From the NCBI GenBank assembly GCA_013822725.1, contig PNKX01000014.1:1-64000 (forward strand): a stretch of 64,000 nt of DNA, written 5' to 3'. Under the pieces are notes generated by a model that was given only the letters and a program-made list of their open reading frames with translations, was not told the DNA's origin and ran no database searches. Of this stretch, positions 7,234 to 16,308 are shown piece by piece. The position numbers and the translations under genes were made by a program. Positions within the stretch are counted from its first letter, which is position 1; each line of letters opens with the position of its first letter. The DNA is from Pirellula sp. GTDB taxonomy: Bacteria; Planctomycetota; Planctomycetia; Pirellulales; Lacipirellulaceae.

Positions 7234-9414
7234 ATGACGGCTCGCCAAGAATTGCTGGGGACAACGCAAACGAATTGCCACGCCAGCGGCGTCACGCTCG
7301 CGGCGTGGCTCGACGAACTGGCGGGGGCCGCGCAAGCGCCAAGCGAGGTTGCTCAAGACGATGAGAGCCGGACGCCAGACGCCTTAGGGCTGCTGGCGCT
7401 TTTCGCGATCCCCATTCGCGACGGACGGAAGCAACTGTGTGCAGGATTGCGCAAGCTTCGGCTCCATTGCCGGAAGCTTCCAGCTTCCGATCCGGTCCTC
7501 GAATCACAACTGCTGAATCACCTCTATGCGCGGCTGAAGCTGACCGCCGAACGGACGCTGGCGCTCGAACTGCAAGTCGCCAGCATTCAAGGCGAGCTGC
7601 ACGGCGACACGCCCGCGGCGCGCTTCGATTCCTTCACCGCTCGGCTGCGACAGCCCGCAGCGGCGCTGGCCATTCTTGGCGAGTATCCCGTGCTGGCCGA
7701 ACAAGCGCTGAACTGCATCAATCAATGGCTCCGCTTCAGTCTGCAGTTTGTACGGCATCTGGCTGCCGATTGGAGACGCATCCAACAAACGTTTCGTGTG
7801 CCGGCCGAGGTCGGCGACATTACGGAGATCCAGGGCGACGCCGGCGATCGCCATGCCGACGGCAAAGCCGTGATCCTGCTCCGCTTCGCCAGCGGCTTCC
7901 GGCTGGTTTATAAGCCGCGATCACTCGCCGTCGATCTCTGCTTTCAGGAATTGCTCGCCTGGTGCAATACGCGCGGCGCGAGTCCGCCGTTGTGGACGTT
8001 GCGAGCGTTGGATGAGGGAGATCACGGGTGGGTCGAGTTCGTCCAGGCTGAGAGCTGTGAAACGCGAGATCAGCTGCAACGTTTCTACCAACGGCAGGGA
8101 CTCTACCTAGCCCTCTTGTACTTGCTCCAGGCGACCGACTTCCACTTCGAGAATCTCATCGCTGCCGGCGAACATCCGGTGCTAGTCGATTTGGAAACGC
8201 TATTCCACGAACGGCTCCCGGGAACGGCGAGCACGCCGCCGATTCGCGGCATGTCGAACTCGATCGTCTCGATTGGCATCCTCCCGCGCGTCTCCTACTA
8301 CGAAGGCTTCGACAAAGGCGTCGATTTCAGCGGTTTGGGGGCCTCCATCGGTCAGGAAATTGAAACGCCGACGTACGAGTTTCAAGCGGCCGGCACCGAC
8401 GAAATGCGGCTCGACCGCATTGAGATGCATACGCTGGCGGGGAACCATCGGCCGAAACTCACGGGAGACGACGTCTCGCCGGGGAGCTTCGCTGCGGAGA
8501 TTCAGGCCGGATTCACGAGCATGTATCAGCTGCTGCAGCAACATCGCGAGGCGTTGCTTGCCGAGGAGGGCCCGCTCGCTCCGTTCGCCGCCGTCGAAAC
8601 GCGGTTTATCGCCCGGGCCACGCAGATCTATGGACTATTGCTGGAACAGAGCTTTCATCCCGATTTTCTGCGAGATCCCGAAGCTCGCTCCCAGTGGTTC
8701 GACCAACTCTGGTCGCAAGCGAAAGAGGCGGTCGGGCTTCAGCCTCTGGTTGCCGCCGAGCGCGCCGAACTGGAACGCAACGACATCCCGCTGTTTCATA
8801 TGCGGCCTGGTTCAACCGACCTTTGGACGGCGCGCGGCGAGCGAATCGCGAACTTCTTCCCCCAGACGCCGCTGGCGACCGTCCGACAACGTCTCGCAAC
8901 GCTGGGGCCCGACGACCTAGCTAGACAGACATGGCTGCTGCAGGCGGCTCTGGCCAAACTGCAGCAGGCGCCGCCCGTCGCGCTCGTCGATTTGACGGCA
9001 AGCCCTCTGCGGCTCGATGGCGAGGAGGCTGTGGAGGCGGCGATCGCCGTTGGCGAGCAACTCCGGGCACTTTGTTGGCAGGACGACGAAGCGGCCGGAT
9101 GGCTTGGCGTCCAACAGCGCGAACGGGGTTGGTTCGTCGATGCGATCGGTCTGGAAGAGGGGGGACTGCTCGAAGTCGCGACGCTGCTCGTGCAACTCGA
9201 CAGGATCACCGGGGAGTCGCGACACGGCAGCTTGCTCGCCAAAGCGATACGTTCGATCAACCGCCTGATTCAAGATTCGCCGCAACCGCTGCCTGGCGAC
9301 TGGCGTGACCGCGCCGAAACGTTTACGGCCATGCTGCCAGCCCGCCAGGAGCCAGAGTTGCGCCGTGAAACGGCCCGAATGACCGAAGTGATGAAAAGTA
9401 CCGCTAGTACTTAG
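7234..9414 (+). CDS. lanM: LanM-type lanthipeptide dehydratase with truncated cyclase domain
   Basis: 726 residues; family members are normally about 900-1100. The dehydratase domain (DUF4135) is complete: GDRHADGKAV (205-213), RLVYKPRSL (223-231), TDFHFENL (301-308), VDLETLFHE (318-326) and RGMSNSIVSIGILPR (338-352) match the LanM phosphorylation and elimination centre. From about residue 586 the chain resembles only the start of the LanC-like cyclase (GWLGVQQRERGWFV, GLEEGGLLEVATLLVQLDRITG) and ends near 726. The zinc ligands of LanC (Cys, Cys-His) are absent. I infer that it dehydrates Ser in the precursor but cannot catalyse thioether rings in the usual way. No remnant of the missing cyclase is visible before the next gene. 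Confidence 0.88.
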   Translation: MTARQELLGTTQTNCHASGVTLAAWLDELAGAAQAPSEVAQDDESRTPDALGLLALFAIPIRDGRKQLCAGLRKLRLHCRKLPASDPVLESQLLNHLYARLKLTAERTLALELQVASIQGELHGDTPAARFDSFTARLRQPAAALAILGEYPVLAEQALNCINQWLRFSLQFVRHLAADWRRIQQTFRVPAEVGDITEIQGDAGDRHADGKAVILLRFASGFRLVYKPRSLAVDLCFQELLAWCNTRGASPPLWTLRALDEGDHGWVEFVQAESCETRDQLQRFYQRQGLYLALLYLLQATDFHFENLIAAGEHPVLVDLETLFHERLPGTASTPPIRGMSNSIVSIGILPRVSYYEGFDKGVDFSGLGASIGQEIETPTYEFQAAGTDEMRLDRIEMHTLAGNHRPKLTGDDVSPGSFAAEIQAGFTSMYQLLQQHREALLAEEGPLAPFAAVETRFIARATQIYGLLLEQSFHPDFLRDPEARSQWFDQLWSQAKEAVGLQPLVAAERAELERNDIPLFHMRPGSTDLWTARGERIANFFPQTPLATVRQRLATLGPDDLARQTWLLQAALAKLQQAPPVALVDLTASPLRLDGEEAVEAAIAVGEQLRALCWQDDEAAGWLGVQQRERGWFVDAIGLEEGGLLEVATLLVQLDRITGESRHGSLLAKAIRSINRLIQDSPQPLPGDWRDRAETFTAMLPARQEPELRRETARMTEVMKSTAST

Positions 9415-9544
9415 GCCAGCAATGCGCCGGCCCATGTCGGCTCCATTCAGCAAGTTCCGTCGAAACAAGCTGCGAGCTTCCACGCTATCTAACTTGGGAG
9501 TTGCGGCGTCGCTCTTCCGTTGTTGATCGCGAAGGAGCTGACCG

Positions 9545-11788
9545 ATGTGGCCACGGTATCGTCTAGTGCGGCAGAACGACCAAGCAGACTGCGGACCCGC
9601 GGCGCTGGCTACGCTTGCTCGCCATCACGGCTTGGCGGTTAGCCTCGAATACCTGCGCCATCTCAGTCACACCGACCGCGACGGCGCGAATCTGCATAGC
9701 TTGCGACAAGCGGCCGAAAAGCTTGGTTTCTCCGCGAAGGCGGTCCGGATCCCCGCGGAGTCGTTGGCGTCCGCGCCGTTGCCGGCGGTCGCCCATTTGA
9801 CGTTGGCGGGGGGCGCCGGGCATTACGTCGTGTTGTTCCGCGCTAACCGCCGCTCGGTGGTGATCGGCGATCCGGCCGGCGGGATCGAAACGCGACCCCT
9901 CACAACCTTTCTCGAGCAGTGGAGCGGCAATCTGCTGCTGGCCGTTCCCAACGGACTCTCTGCAGCGGGGCCACACCCGCAACCCAAGTCGCCCGTCAGG
10001 CAGTTCTGGCAACTGCTGCAACCTCACAAGGCTCTGATCGGCGAAGTCGTGCTCTGCGCCCTCTTGATGGCGATGCTGGCCGTGTCGACTTCGTACTTCG
10101 TACAGCATCTGGTCGATTCGGTGCTGGTTCACTCGGAACGGAAGCTGCTCAATGCATTTGGCATTGGGATGGCGGTGATCGTCCTGCTGCGAACGGCGTT
10201 TGGCGCCGCCCGTCAGTATCTGCTGGCGTTCATGGGACGCCGCATCGACCTGATGCTGATTGGGGGCTACTCGCGTCATATCTTGCGGTTGCCGGTGCAG
10301 TTTTTTCAGACGCGCCGCGTTGGCGAGATTTTCTCCAGAGTCAGCGACGCCGACAAACTTCGCGACGCCATCGGAGGCGCCACGACGACCGCCATCGTCG
10401 ACGGCGCCGTCGTCGCCTCCTTGTTGACGCTCCTCTGGTTCTACGATCTTCCCTTGGCGGCCGCCGCTACGGTGGTGGCGCCTCTGTTTCTCGGCGGGAT
10501 CGCGATGAACCATGCGGCGCTCGCCAGGCATTCGCGGGAGTCGATGGAGAAGGGTTCGCAGTTCGCCTCGCACTTGGTCGAGGATATTTCAGGCGTCGAG
10601 ACGATCAAAGCGTGCGATGCCCAGAGTCTCCGCAGCGATCGGACGGAAGCTCACTTGGTCGGTTTCATCCAATCGATGTTCGCACTGGCCAAGCTGGAAG
10701 TCTGGATGACGTCGATGAGTACGTTCATCAGCGGCATGGCGGGCGTCGCGATCCTGTGGTTGGGCGGCCACCGCGTGCTGACCGGCGCGCTCACGATCGG
10801 CCAACTTTTGTTTTTCTATACGCTGCTGGTCACGATGCTCGAACCGCTCAGCCGCCTGGCGAGCGTCAACCTGAAGATTCACGAAGCCCTTTCCGCCATC
10901 GAACGACTCTTCCAGGTCCTCGACTTGGAAGTCGAAGCCGGCGGACACGACCAGGCGCCTTTCACCGGCGTGCGGCAAGAGATTGAACTGCGCGACGTCA
11001 GCTTCGGCTACGGCTCGCGCCATCGCGTCTTGGATCAAGTCGATCTCACGATTCCCGCGGGCAAGATGACGGCGATCGTCGGCGCTAGCGGCTCGGGAAA
11101 ATCGACGTTGCTGAAGCTGCTGTTGCGATTCCACTCGCCCTCAGAGGGGCAGATTCTCGTTGACGGCATCGACCTACGGGACTTCGCGCTCGGATCGCTG
11201 CGGAGCCGGTTGGGCGTCGTGACGCAAGACGCCTATGTCTTCACCGGAACGATCCGCGAGAACATTTCGCTGGGGGCGCCTCACGCGTCGCTTCCTGACG
11301 TGATCATGGCGGCGCGAGCGGCGGGACTCGATGAATTCATCAACACGCTCCCCAATCGCTACGATGCGATGGTCGGCGAGCGCGGTTCCAACCTTTCCGG
11401 CGGCCAGCGCCAGCGACTAGCCATTGCTCGGGCATTGGTCGCGCAGCCGGACGTGCTCATCTTCGACGAGGCTACCAGCCAACTCGACACGACGACCGAG
11501 CGGCAGATCCAGCAGAACCTGCGGAAGACGCTCGCCGGTCGCACCGTCCTGGTGGTGGCCCATCGGCTCAGTACGATTATGGATGCCGACTTGATCTATG
11601 TCATGGAAGAAGGGCGGGTCGTCGAGCAAGGGACCCACCGCGAGTTACTCGCCGACGGCGGCGCTTACGCCAAGCTCTGGGAATCGCAGACCACATCGTA
11701 CGACGAACTGTTCCACCTGCCACTGCTCGGAAACGGTCGTGCGGCCGCTCACCGCCTTACCGACGCGTTCAATAAGGGCCAACTCTAA
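9545..11788 (+). CDS. lanT: C39 peptidase-containing ABC exporter (bacteriocin/lanthipeptide type)
   Basis: 747 residues in three parts. The N-terminal C39 peptidase has Gln10, Cys16 (QADCGPAAL), His94 (GHYVVLF) and Asp110 (IGDPAGG), so it should be active. Several membrane helices follow from about 160 to 440. The ATPase has GASGSGKST near 513, the LSGGQRQRLAIARAL signature and VLIFDEATS. Such transporters remove the leader at a double-glycine-type site while exporting the peptide. Here the precursor has ING-K rather than Gly-Gly, so the cleavage point is uncertain. The stop overlaps the ATG of the HlyD gene (TAATG). Confidence 0.95.
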   Translation: MWPRYRLVRQNDQADCGPAALATLARHHGLAVSLEYLRHLSHTDRDGANLHSLRQAAEKLGFSAKAVRIPAESLASAPLPAVAHLTLAGGAGHYVVLFRANRRSVVIGDPAGGIETRPLTTFLEQWSGNLLLAVPNGLSAAGPHPQPKSPVRQFWQLLQPHKALIGEVVLCALLMAMLAVSTSYFVQHLVDSVLVHSERKLLNAFGIGMAVIVLLRTAFGAARQYLLAFMGRRIDLMLIGGYSRHILRLPVQFFQTRRVGEIFSRVSDADKLRDAIGGATTTAIVDGAVVASLLTLLWFYDLPLAAAATVVAPLFLGGIAMNHAALARHSRESMEKGSQFASHLVEDISGVETIKACDAQSLRSDRTEAHLVGFIQSMFALAKLEVWMTSMSTFISGMAGVAILWLGGHRVLTGALTIGQLLFFYTLLVTMLEPLSRLASVNLKIHEALSAIERLFQVLDLEVEAGGHDQAPFTGVRQEIELRDVSFGYGSRHRVLDQVDLTIPAGKMTAIVGASGSGKSTLLKLLLRFHSPSEGQILVDGIDLRDFALGSLRSRLGVVTQDAYVFTGTIRENISLGAPHASLPDVIMAARAAGLDEFINTLPNRYDAMVGERGSNLSGGQRQRLAIARALVAQPDVLIFDEATSQLDTTTERQIQQNLRKTLAGRTVLVVAHRLSTIMDADLIYVMEEGRVVEQGTHRELLADGGAYAKLWESQTTSYDELFHLPLLGNGRAAAHRLTDAFNKGQL

Positions 11789-13053
11789 TGCCCGCCGCCA
11801 TCACGACAACCTTGAATGACTGTACGGCATACCGCGAGACGATTGCCGCCCAACCGCCGCGCATCGCGCATCTCGGCGTGATCCTCTGCGTGACGACGCT
11901 GGCAGCGGGCCTCATTTGGGCGGCCCTCACGCCAGTCGACCTGGTGGTGCGAGCCGACGGCGTCGTCCGCTCAGTCGATCTCCCGACGCAAGTCTTCACG
12001 GCCGTCAGTCAGAAAGTGGAAGGTCGCGTCGTGGAAGTGCGGGTTCAGGAAGGGGACCGCGTCCGCAAGGGGGACGTTCTGTTGCGACTCGACACTCGGC
12101 GCTTGGAACACGAGATCAGCGTCATTCGCGCCCAATTGGAATCGTCGCAGCGCGAACTGCAACATCTGAGCGACCTCACTGGCTTGCAAACGAGCCAGTT
12201 TGAGGCGGCGCGGTCCAAGGCGGTTGCCGAGTTGGCTCAAGTCAGCGGCGAGCTCGCTCTGGCCCGAGAAACGCGGGCCTCCGACATTCGCCAGGCGAAG
12301 ATCAAGCTTGGCCTGGCGCAAGACAAGTATTCGCGGTCGGAGAAACTAGCCGTCAGCCGTGCGATCAGCCAGCAAGAAGTGGCCGAGGCGCAAGGCAGAG
12401 TCCACGCCGCGGAAGAATCGCTGAAGCGAGCCGAAGTTCCGCTCGACGAGGGAAGACTCGCCGTGCTGACGCAATCCGTCGGGTTGGTCGACCGAGAGCG
12501 CGAGCTCAAGACGGCTGAACTAGAAGCGCGGCTGCTCGGCAAGCGACGAGAAGTTGACGCGATGACGAAGGAACTGGCCGAACTTGAACTGCAAGCGACG
12601 CTGGCGGTGCTCCGCAGTCCGATCGACGGCGTCGTCACGAAGGGGCAATTTCACGTTGGCGACGTCGTGGCGATGGGTAGCCCAGTCTTCGACGTCGCGG
12701 CTCAACAGGCTTACTGCTTCGAAGCGACCATCGCCAGTCGCGACATGGGACTGGTGCATGATCAGATGGCGGCCCGCGTTAAGGTCGACGCCTACGACTA
12801 TCAACTCTATGGTTCGATGCCGGGGAGCGTTTGTTTTATTTCGCCCGATGCCGCGCGCAACAGCGACGATTCGGCGGAACGCGAGAATCTCTACAAGGTT
12901 CGCGTCTCGCTGGCTGACCAGCGCGTCGGTCGTGGGCAATTCGCCGGCACGATCAAGCTGGGCATGACGGGCCAGGTCGAGATCATCACCGATCGCCGCA
13001 CCGTGCTGACGGTGCTGCTAAGACGCATCCGCTCGTCGATCAGTCTGGGATAG
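11788..13053 (+). CDS. HlyD-family membrane fusion protein of the RiPP exporter
   Basis: 421 residues. One membrane helix lies at about 28-46, then a lipoyl half-domain (VEGRVVEVRVQEGDRVRKGD), a long coiled coil from about 110 to 270, the second lipoyl half (LRSPIDGVVTKGQFHVGD) and a beta-barrel C-terminus. It would bridge the C39 ABC exporter to the outer membrane. The start codon overlaps the exporter stop, so the two are translationally coupled. Its 3' end is 17 bases from the 3' end of the convergent vWA gene, leaving no room for a separate terminator. Confidence 0.92.
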   Translation: MPAAITTTLNDCTAYRETIAAQPPRIAHLGVILCVTTLAAGLIWAALTPVDLVVRADGVVRSVDLPTQVFTAVSQKVEGRVVEVRVQEGDRVRKGDVLLRLDTRRLEHEISVIRAQLESSQRELQHLSDLTGLQTSQFEAARSKAVAELAQVSGELALARETRASDIRQAKIKLGLAQDKYSRSEKLAVSRAISQQEVAEAQGRVHAAEESLKRAEVPLDEGRLAVLTQSVGLVDRERELKTAELEARLLGKRREVDAMTKELAELELQATLAVLRSPIDGVVTKGQFHVGDVVAMGSPVFDVAAQQAYCFEATIASRDMGLVHDQMAARVKVDAYDYQLYGSMPGSVCFISPDAARNSDDSAERENLYKVRVSLADQRVGRGQFAGTIKLGMTGQVEIITDRRTVLTVLLRRIRSSISLG

Positions 13054-13070
13054 CGAGGTTGAACGTCATA

Positions 13071-14468
13071 CTACTCGCCGCGGAACTCGCCGCCCGTGAT
13101 GCTGGCGACGGTTCGCAGGAAGGTCGACATCTCTTGATCAAAGTAGTTGCCGAGGCCGATGGTATTGATCGGAATCTCAGCGTGTTCGCGACAGAGTTGA
13201 TACACCTGCTGCGCTAACGGATCTTGATAAGCGCCCGAAGCAACTTTGCTGGGCGCGCCGTCGGAGAGAAGCAGGATCGTGTCGACGTCGTACTCGTACG
13301 CCTTCTGCAACGCCAAGAGCGTATCGGTCCAGCCGCCGGGGGCGACCGATTGGAGTTGTTGCAGCATTTGGTCGCGCTTGGCGGCGCCGGCTTCGCCGCG
13401 GAGATCGGTCAGCGATCCATCGGCGGGAAACGTCCGGACTTCCGTCGAGTAGACGATTAGCACGCATTCTTGGACGTTCAGATGCTTTAGCCATGTGGCC
13501 GCAATCTGCTGCGCTTCGGCCCAGCGATCCGCGCCGCCGGTTCCGGTTTGTCGCATGCTGCCAGAGGCGTCCAAGATGATCGCCACCTTGCGGAGCGATC
13601 CTTTGAGGCCGACCAATTCGCGATTGTTCTCCGCTTCGGCGAGCAAGTCGGCTTGGCGTTTTCGTTCGGTTTCGCTGAGTTCGTTCTGCAGTTGCTGCTT
13701 TTCGAGCTTGAGACTCTCCAGCATCTCCGTGGCGCGCCGCAGGTCGGCGAGATACTTTTCGGCCTGCTGATCGCCAGCGGCGACTTTGGCTTGTAGTTCA
13801 GTCGCGTTCTCTTCCGCCTTATCCTTGGCCATCTTGAGATCGACGTGCATTTCCTCAAGACGTTGTTTCAGCGCCGTCACGATTGAACTGAGCTCATCAG
13901 CCTGCTTGGTCAGTCGGTCGCGCTGGGCCTCGACGGCTTCCAAGGCGGCGATCCTTTCAGCCAACTGAGTGGCTAGCGTGTCGAGCCGGCTGCGCAGCGT
14001 GGCACTAGTCGCGGCCGCGGAGTCGCGATCGCCTTCGAGCGCCAGCTTCTCTTGCGTGAGCGCCTCCTTTTCCGTCAACAACGTTTGGCGTTGGCGAGCG
14101 AGATCGCCTTTGTCCGCCACCAGTACGTCGAGCTTGGCGTTGAGGTCAGTCAGCGCCGTGAGCTTTTCGACTAGCTGCAGCTGCAGCGCGTCGCGCTCTG
14201 CTTGCGTCAGGCTGAGTCGCTCATTCGTTTTCTCCAGCAAATCGCGGGCGTCGTTCAGCTCGTCCGCTGTGGCGGCCAGCGTGGCGGTGACGGCCGTGTT
14301 CTGGTCCGCGAGGCGCTCTTGCTCCAGGACGCCCTTGTTCAACTTAGAATGCAGGAAGATCGCGATCACCATGACCAACACCATGGTGAACAGGGTGACG
14401 TCATTGCTGGCAATCCAGCCCGCGACGCCAGCTTCGCTGGATCGAGACGTCACGCGTTCAAGATGCAT
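13071..14468 (-). CDS. Membrane-anchored coiled-coil protein with C-terminal vWA domain
   Basis: 465 residues. A membrane helix at about 24-40 is followed by a coiled coil of about 240 residues and a von Willebrand factor A domain. The MIDAS motif is DASGSM (Asp300, Ser302, Ser304), with further elements WTDTLLALQKAYE and TILLLSDGAPS. The topology, short N-terminus, one helix, long coil and globular end, is like MotB/ZorB, but the ligand-binding domain is vWA rather than OmpA. It lies 30 bases after the ExbB/MotA-like gene and is probably its partner. Substrate unknown. Confidence 0.85.
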   Translation of the reverse strand: MHLERVTSRSSEAGVAGWIASNDVTLFTMVLVMVIAIFLHSKLNKGVLEQERLADQNTAVTATLAATADELNDARDLLEKTNERLSLTQAERDALQLQLVEKLTALTDLNAKLDVLVADKGDLARQRQTLLTEKEALTQEKLALEGDRDSAAATSATLRSRLDTLATQLAERIAALEAVEAQRDRLTKQADELSSIVTALKQRLEEMHVDLKMAKDKAEENATELQAKVAAGDQQAEKYLADLRRATEMLESLKLEKQQLQNELSETERKRQADLLAEAENNRELVGLKGSLRKVAIILDASGSMRQTGTGGADRWAEAQQIAATWLKHLNVQECVLIVYSTEVRTFPADGSLTDLRGEAGAAKRDQMLQQLQSVAPGGWTDTLLALQKAYEYDVDTILLLSDGAPSKVASGAYQDPLAQQVYQLCREHAEIPINTIGLGNYFDQEMSTFLRTVASITGGEFRGE

Positions 14469-14498
14469 TGAATTCCCTCCGAACTTCCCGGCGCTGCA

Positions 14499-16064
14499 CT
14501 ATCGAGGCCGCTTGCCGATCCCGATCGCCAGGCTTGGCTCTGCGGCGCCATGGCCGTTTAGTTCCATGCGCTGCTCCAACATGATGCGCATCTGCTCGGG
14601 GAGCGACGAGATCGCATCGGCGATGGTCGCCGCTTGGCCGAGCGTTTCGGTCAATCTGTCGATGTCGTCGCGAGCGCCGCTGAAATGTTGAATCGCTTGA
14701 ATGGTTCCCTGCAGCCCCGCTAGCGAATCGTGCAAGGCGGCCAGATCGTGAGTGGCGGGATGAATCCCGTGCTCAATAAACCCGGCGAGTTTGTCGGCCG
14801 ACTGAGCGAAGGCGAGGATGGCGTCATTCAGCTTGGCGTGCGAAGGGCCGAAATCGCTCTCCATGGCGTGTTGCGCGCGGTCGCCGGCTGCCGTGAGCGC
14901 CGTCGCGGAGGCAGCCAACGACTCGCCGATTCCGACAAGAGCCGTGACCGTCCCCGCCGCCAATCGGTTCAACTCGTCGTTCCTCGAATTGAGCGCATCG
15001 GTAGTCGATTGCAGCCGCGCCGCCGAGGCGCCAAGTGATTTACTCGCGTCGTGATGAATCTTGGCAGCCTCGATAAACTCCTGATCGATGGTCGTGCGGA
15101 AGGCGGCGACCGACACGTCGAGATTGGCGACCGCGCGAGCCCCGGCGGGTATCAGATCCTGCAGCGCTTGCGCCGACGCGGCGGTGGCGTCGCGGATGAC
15201 GGCCAGCGCCGCCGGCATCTCTTTGATTTCGTTATGCACGGCCCCGACGATTCGCTCAAACTGGGAGGCCGCCTGTTTCAGCGAGGCGGTCGACGCCTTG
15301 ATCTGGTCCGAACTCTCCGCGTGTCGATGTGCGGCGCCGACTAAAATGCTCGCGAACGTCTCGATGGAGCCGACGGTCGCCTCGGCGGGCGATTGGAGGG
15401 CCGCCTGAGGCCAGATCACCGCGTCGAACCATGTCCGGGCCGACATACGGAGTCGCTCGAAGCGGCCGCCAACGGCCTGTAGTAAGAATTGATTGAGAAG
15501 CGCCAGCACCGCGCCCGCGCCGACGCCGCTAACCAGCGGCGTGACCGAAACCAGAATGGTTTGCAGCGATTGCTCGCCAGTGCCGTCGATCTTCAACCAA
15601 TAGAAGCCGATCACCGTGAGGACCACGCCCAGCAGCGGCGCCATCACGCCCATGCGTTGCAGCAACAAGTAGGACCAATCGCTGGCGATCCGCGTATCTA
15701 ATTCATGGAGGACCGTCTCGCGCGTGAAGGCGGCTGGTCGCCGCTTCTCGCTGGCAGGGAAGGCGGTCAGCACCCAGTCCAGCCAAGGAAAATCGTCGAG
15801 GGAATCTCCGAGAGGAGGTCGACCCGACTCGCCGTGGTCGAATTCGCGCCGAAGCTGACGGAGCAAGCGGTTCTGTTCCCACGCTTGCGCGAAGAGCTTC
15901 ATGCTCAGGATCACCTGGACGACGAAGAAGACCAAGCTGATGCCGATGACGACAGCCCAGTGGTCGGAGAGATTTCTGACGCCGTTAAGAAGATTGTCGA
16001 ACAAAGGCCCGCCTTCCGTCAGAGGACTGGGGTGGAATCTTCGCCGCGCCACCGCGAGGATCAT
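14499..16064 (-). CDS. ExbB/TolQ/MotA-like channel protein with long coiled-coil tail
   Basis: 521 residues. Predicted membrane helices are at about 36-58, 138-157 (MGVMAPLLGVVLTVIGFYWL) and 169-195 (TILVSVTPLVSGVGAGAVLALL), the last two resembling the conserved pair of ExbB/TolQ/MotA proton channels. A tail of roughly 300 residues is helical and rich in Ala, Asp and Gln. A channel with a long cytoplasmic helical tail is reminiscent of ZorA in Zorya defence systems. The downstream vWA protein would take the MotB/ZorB place. No ZorC, ZorD or ZorE follows, so I do not call this Zorya. The start is not certain. Confidence 0.8.
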   Translation of the reverse strand: MILAVARRRFHPSPLTEGGPLFDNLLNGVRNLSDHWAVVIGISLVFFVVQVILSMKLFAQAWEQNRLLRQLRREFDHGESGRPPLGDSLDDFPWLDWVLTAFPASEKRRPAAFTRETVLHELDTRIASDWSYLLLQRMGVMAPLLGVVLTVIGFYWLKIDGTGEQSLQTILVSVTPLVSGVGAGAVLALLNQFLLQAVGGRFERLRMSARTWFDAVIWPQAALQSPAEATVGSIETFASILVGAAHRHAESSDQIKASTASLKQAASQFERIVGAVHNEIKEMPAALAVIRDATAASAQALQDLIPAGARAVANLDVSVAAFRTTIDQEFIEAAKIHHDASKSLGASAARLQSTTDALNSRNDELNRLAAGTVTALVGIGESLAASATALTAAGDRAQHAMESDFGPSHAKLNDAILAFAQSADKLAGFIEHGIHPATHDLAALHDSLAGLQGTIQAIQHFSGARDDIDRLTETLGQAATIADAISSLPEQMRIMLEQRMELNGHGAAEPSLAIGIGKRPR

Positions 16065-16308
16065 CCCCTCAGATGCGTACGGGATGATCCACCTAAAATA
16101 GCAGGCGGGCTTTGCCTTTGGCCAGCAAAAAAAGGATTAAACCCAGTCTGCAGTCAGGGTAGCCGCATGGAGCCGCGTCTACTTCTCTCCGCAGTTTCTG
16201 GTCATATTACCGTCAAACTTGCCTTAACCGGTCTGCTGGCAAATGGTCGCAGCGCGCTTCCGGGAACGCGAGAGCGGCGTGCTGGCGATGCCTGCGTCGT
16301 TGCCGGGC

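Noticed and set aside
13071-16064. Calling the ExbB-like/vWA pair a Zorya system
   Set aside because: No ZorC, ZorD or ZorE gene and no OmpA-type domain; only topology is similar.
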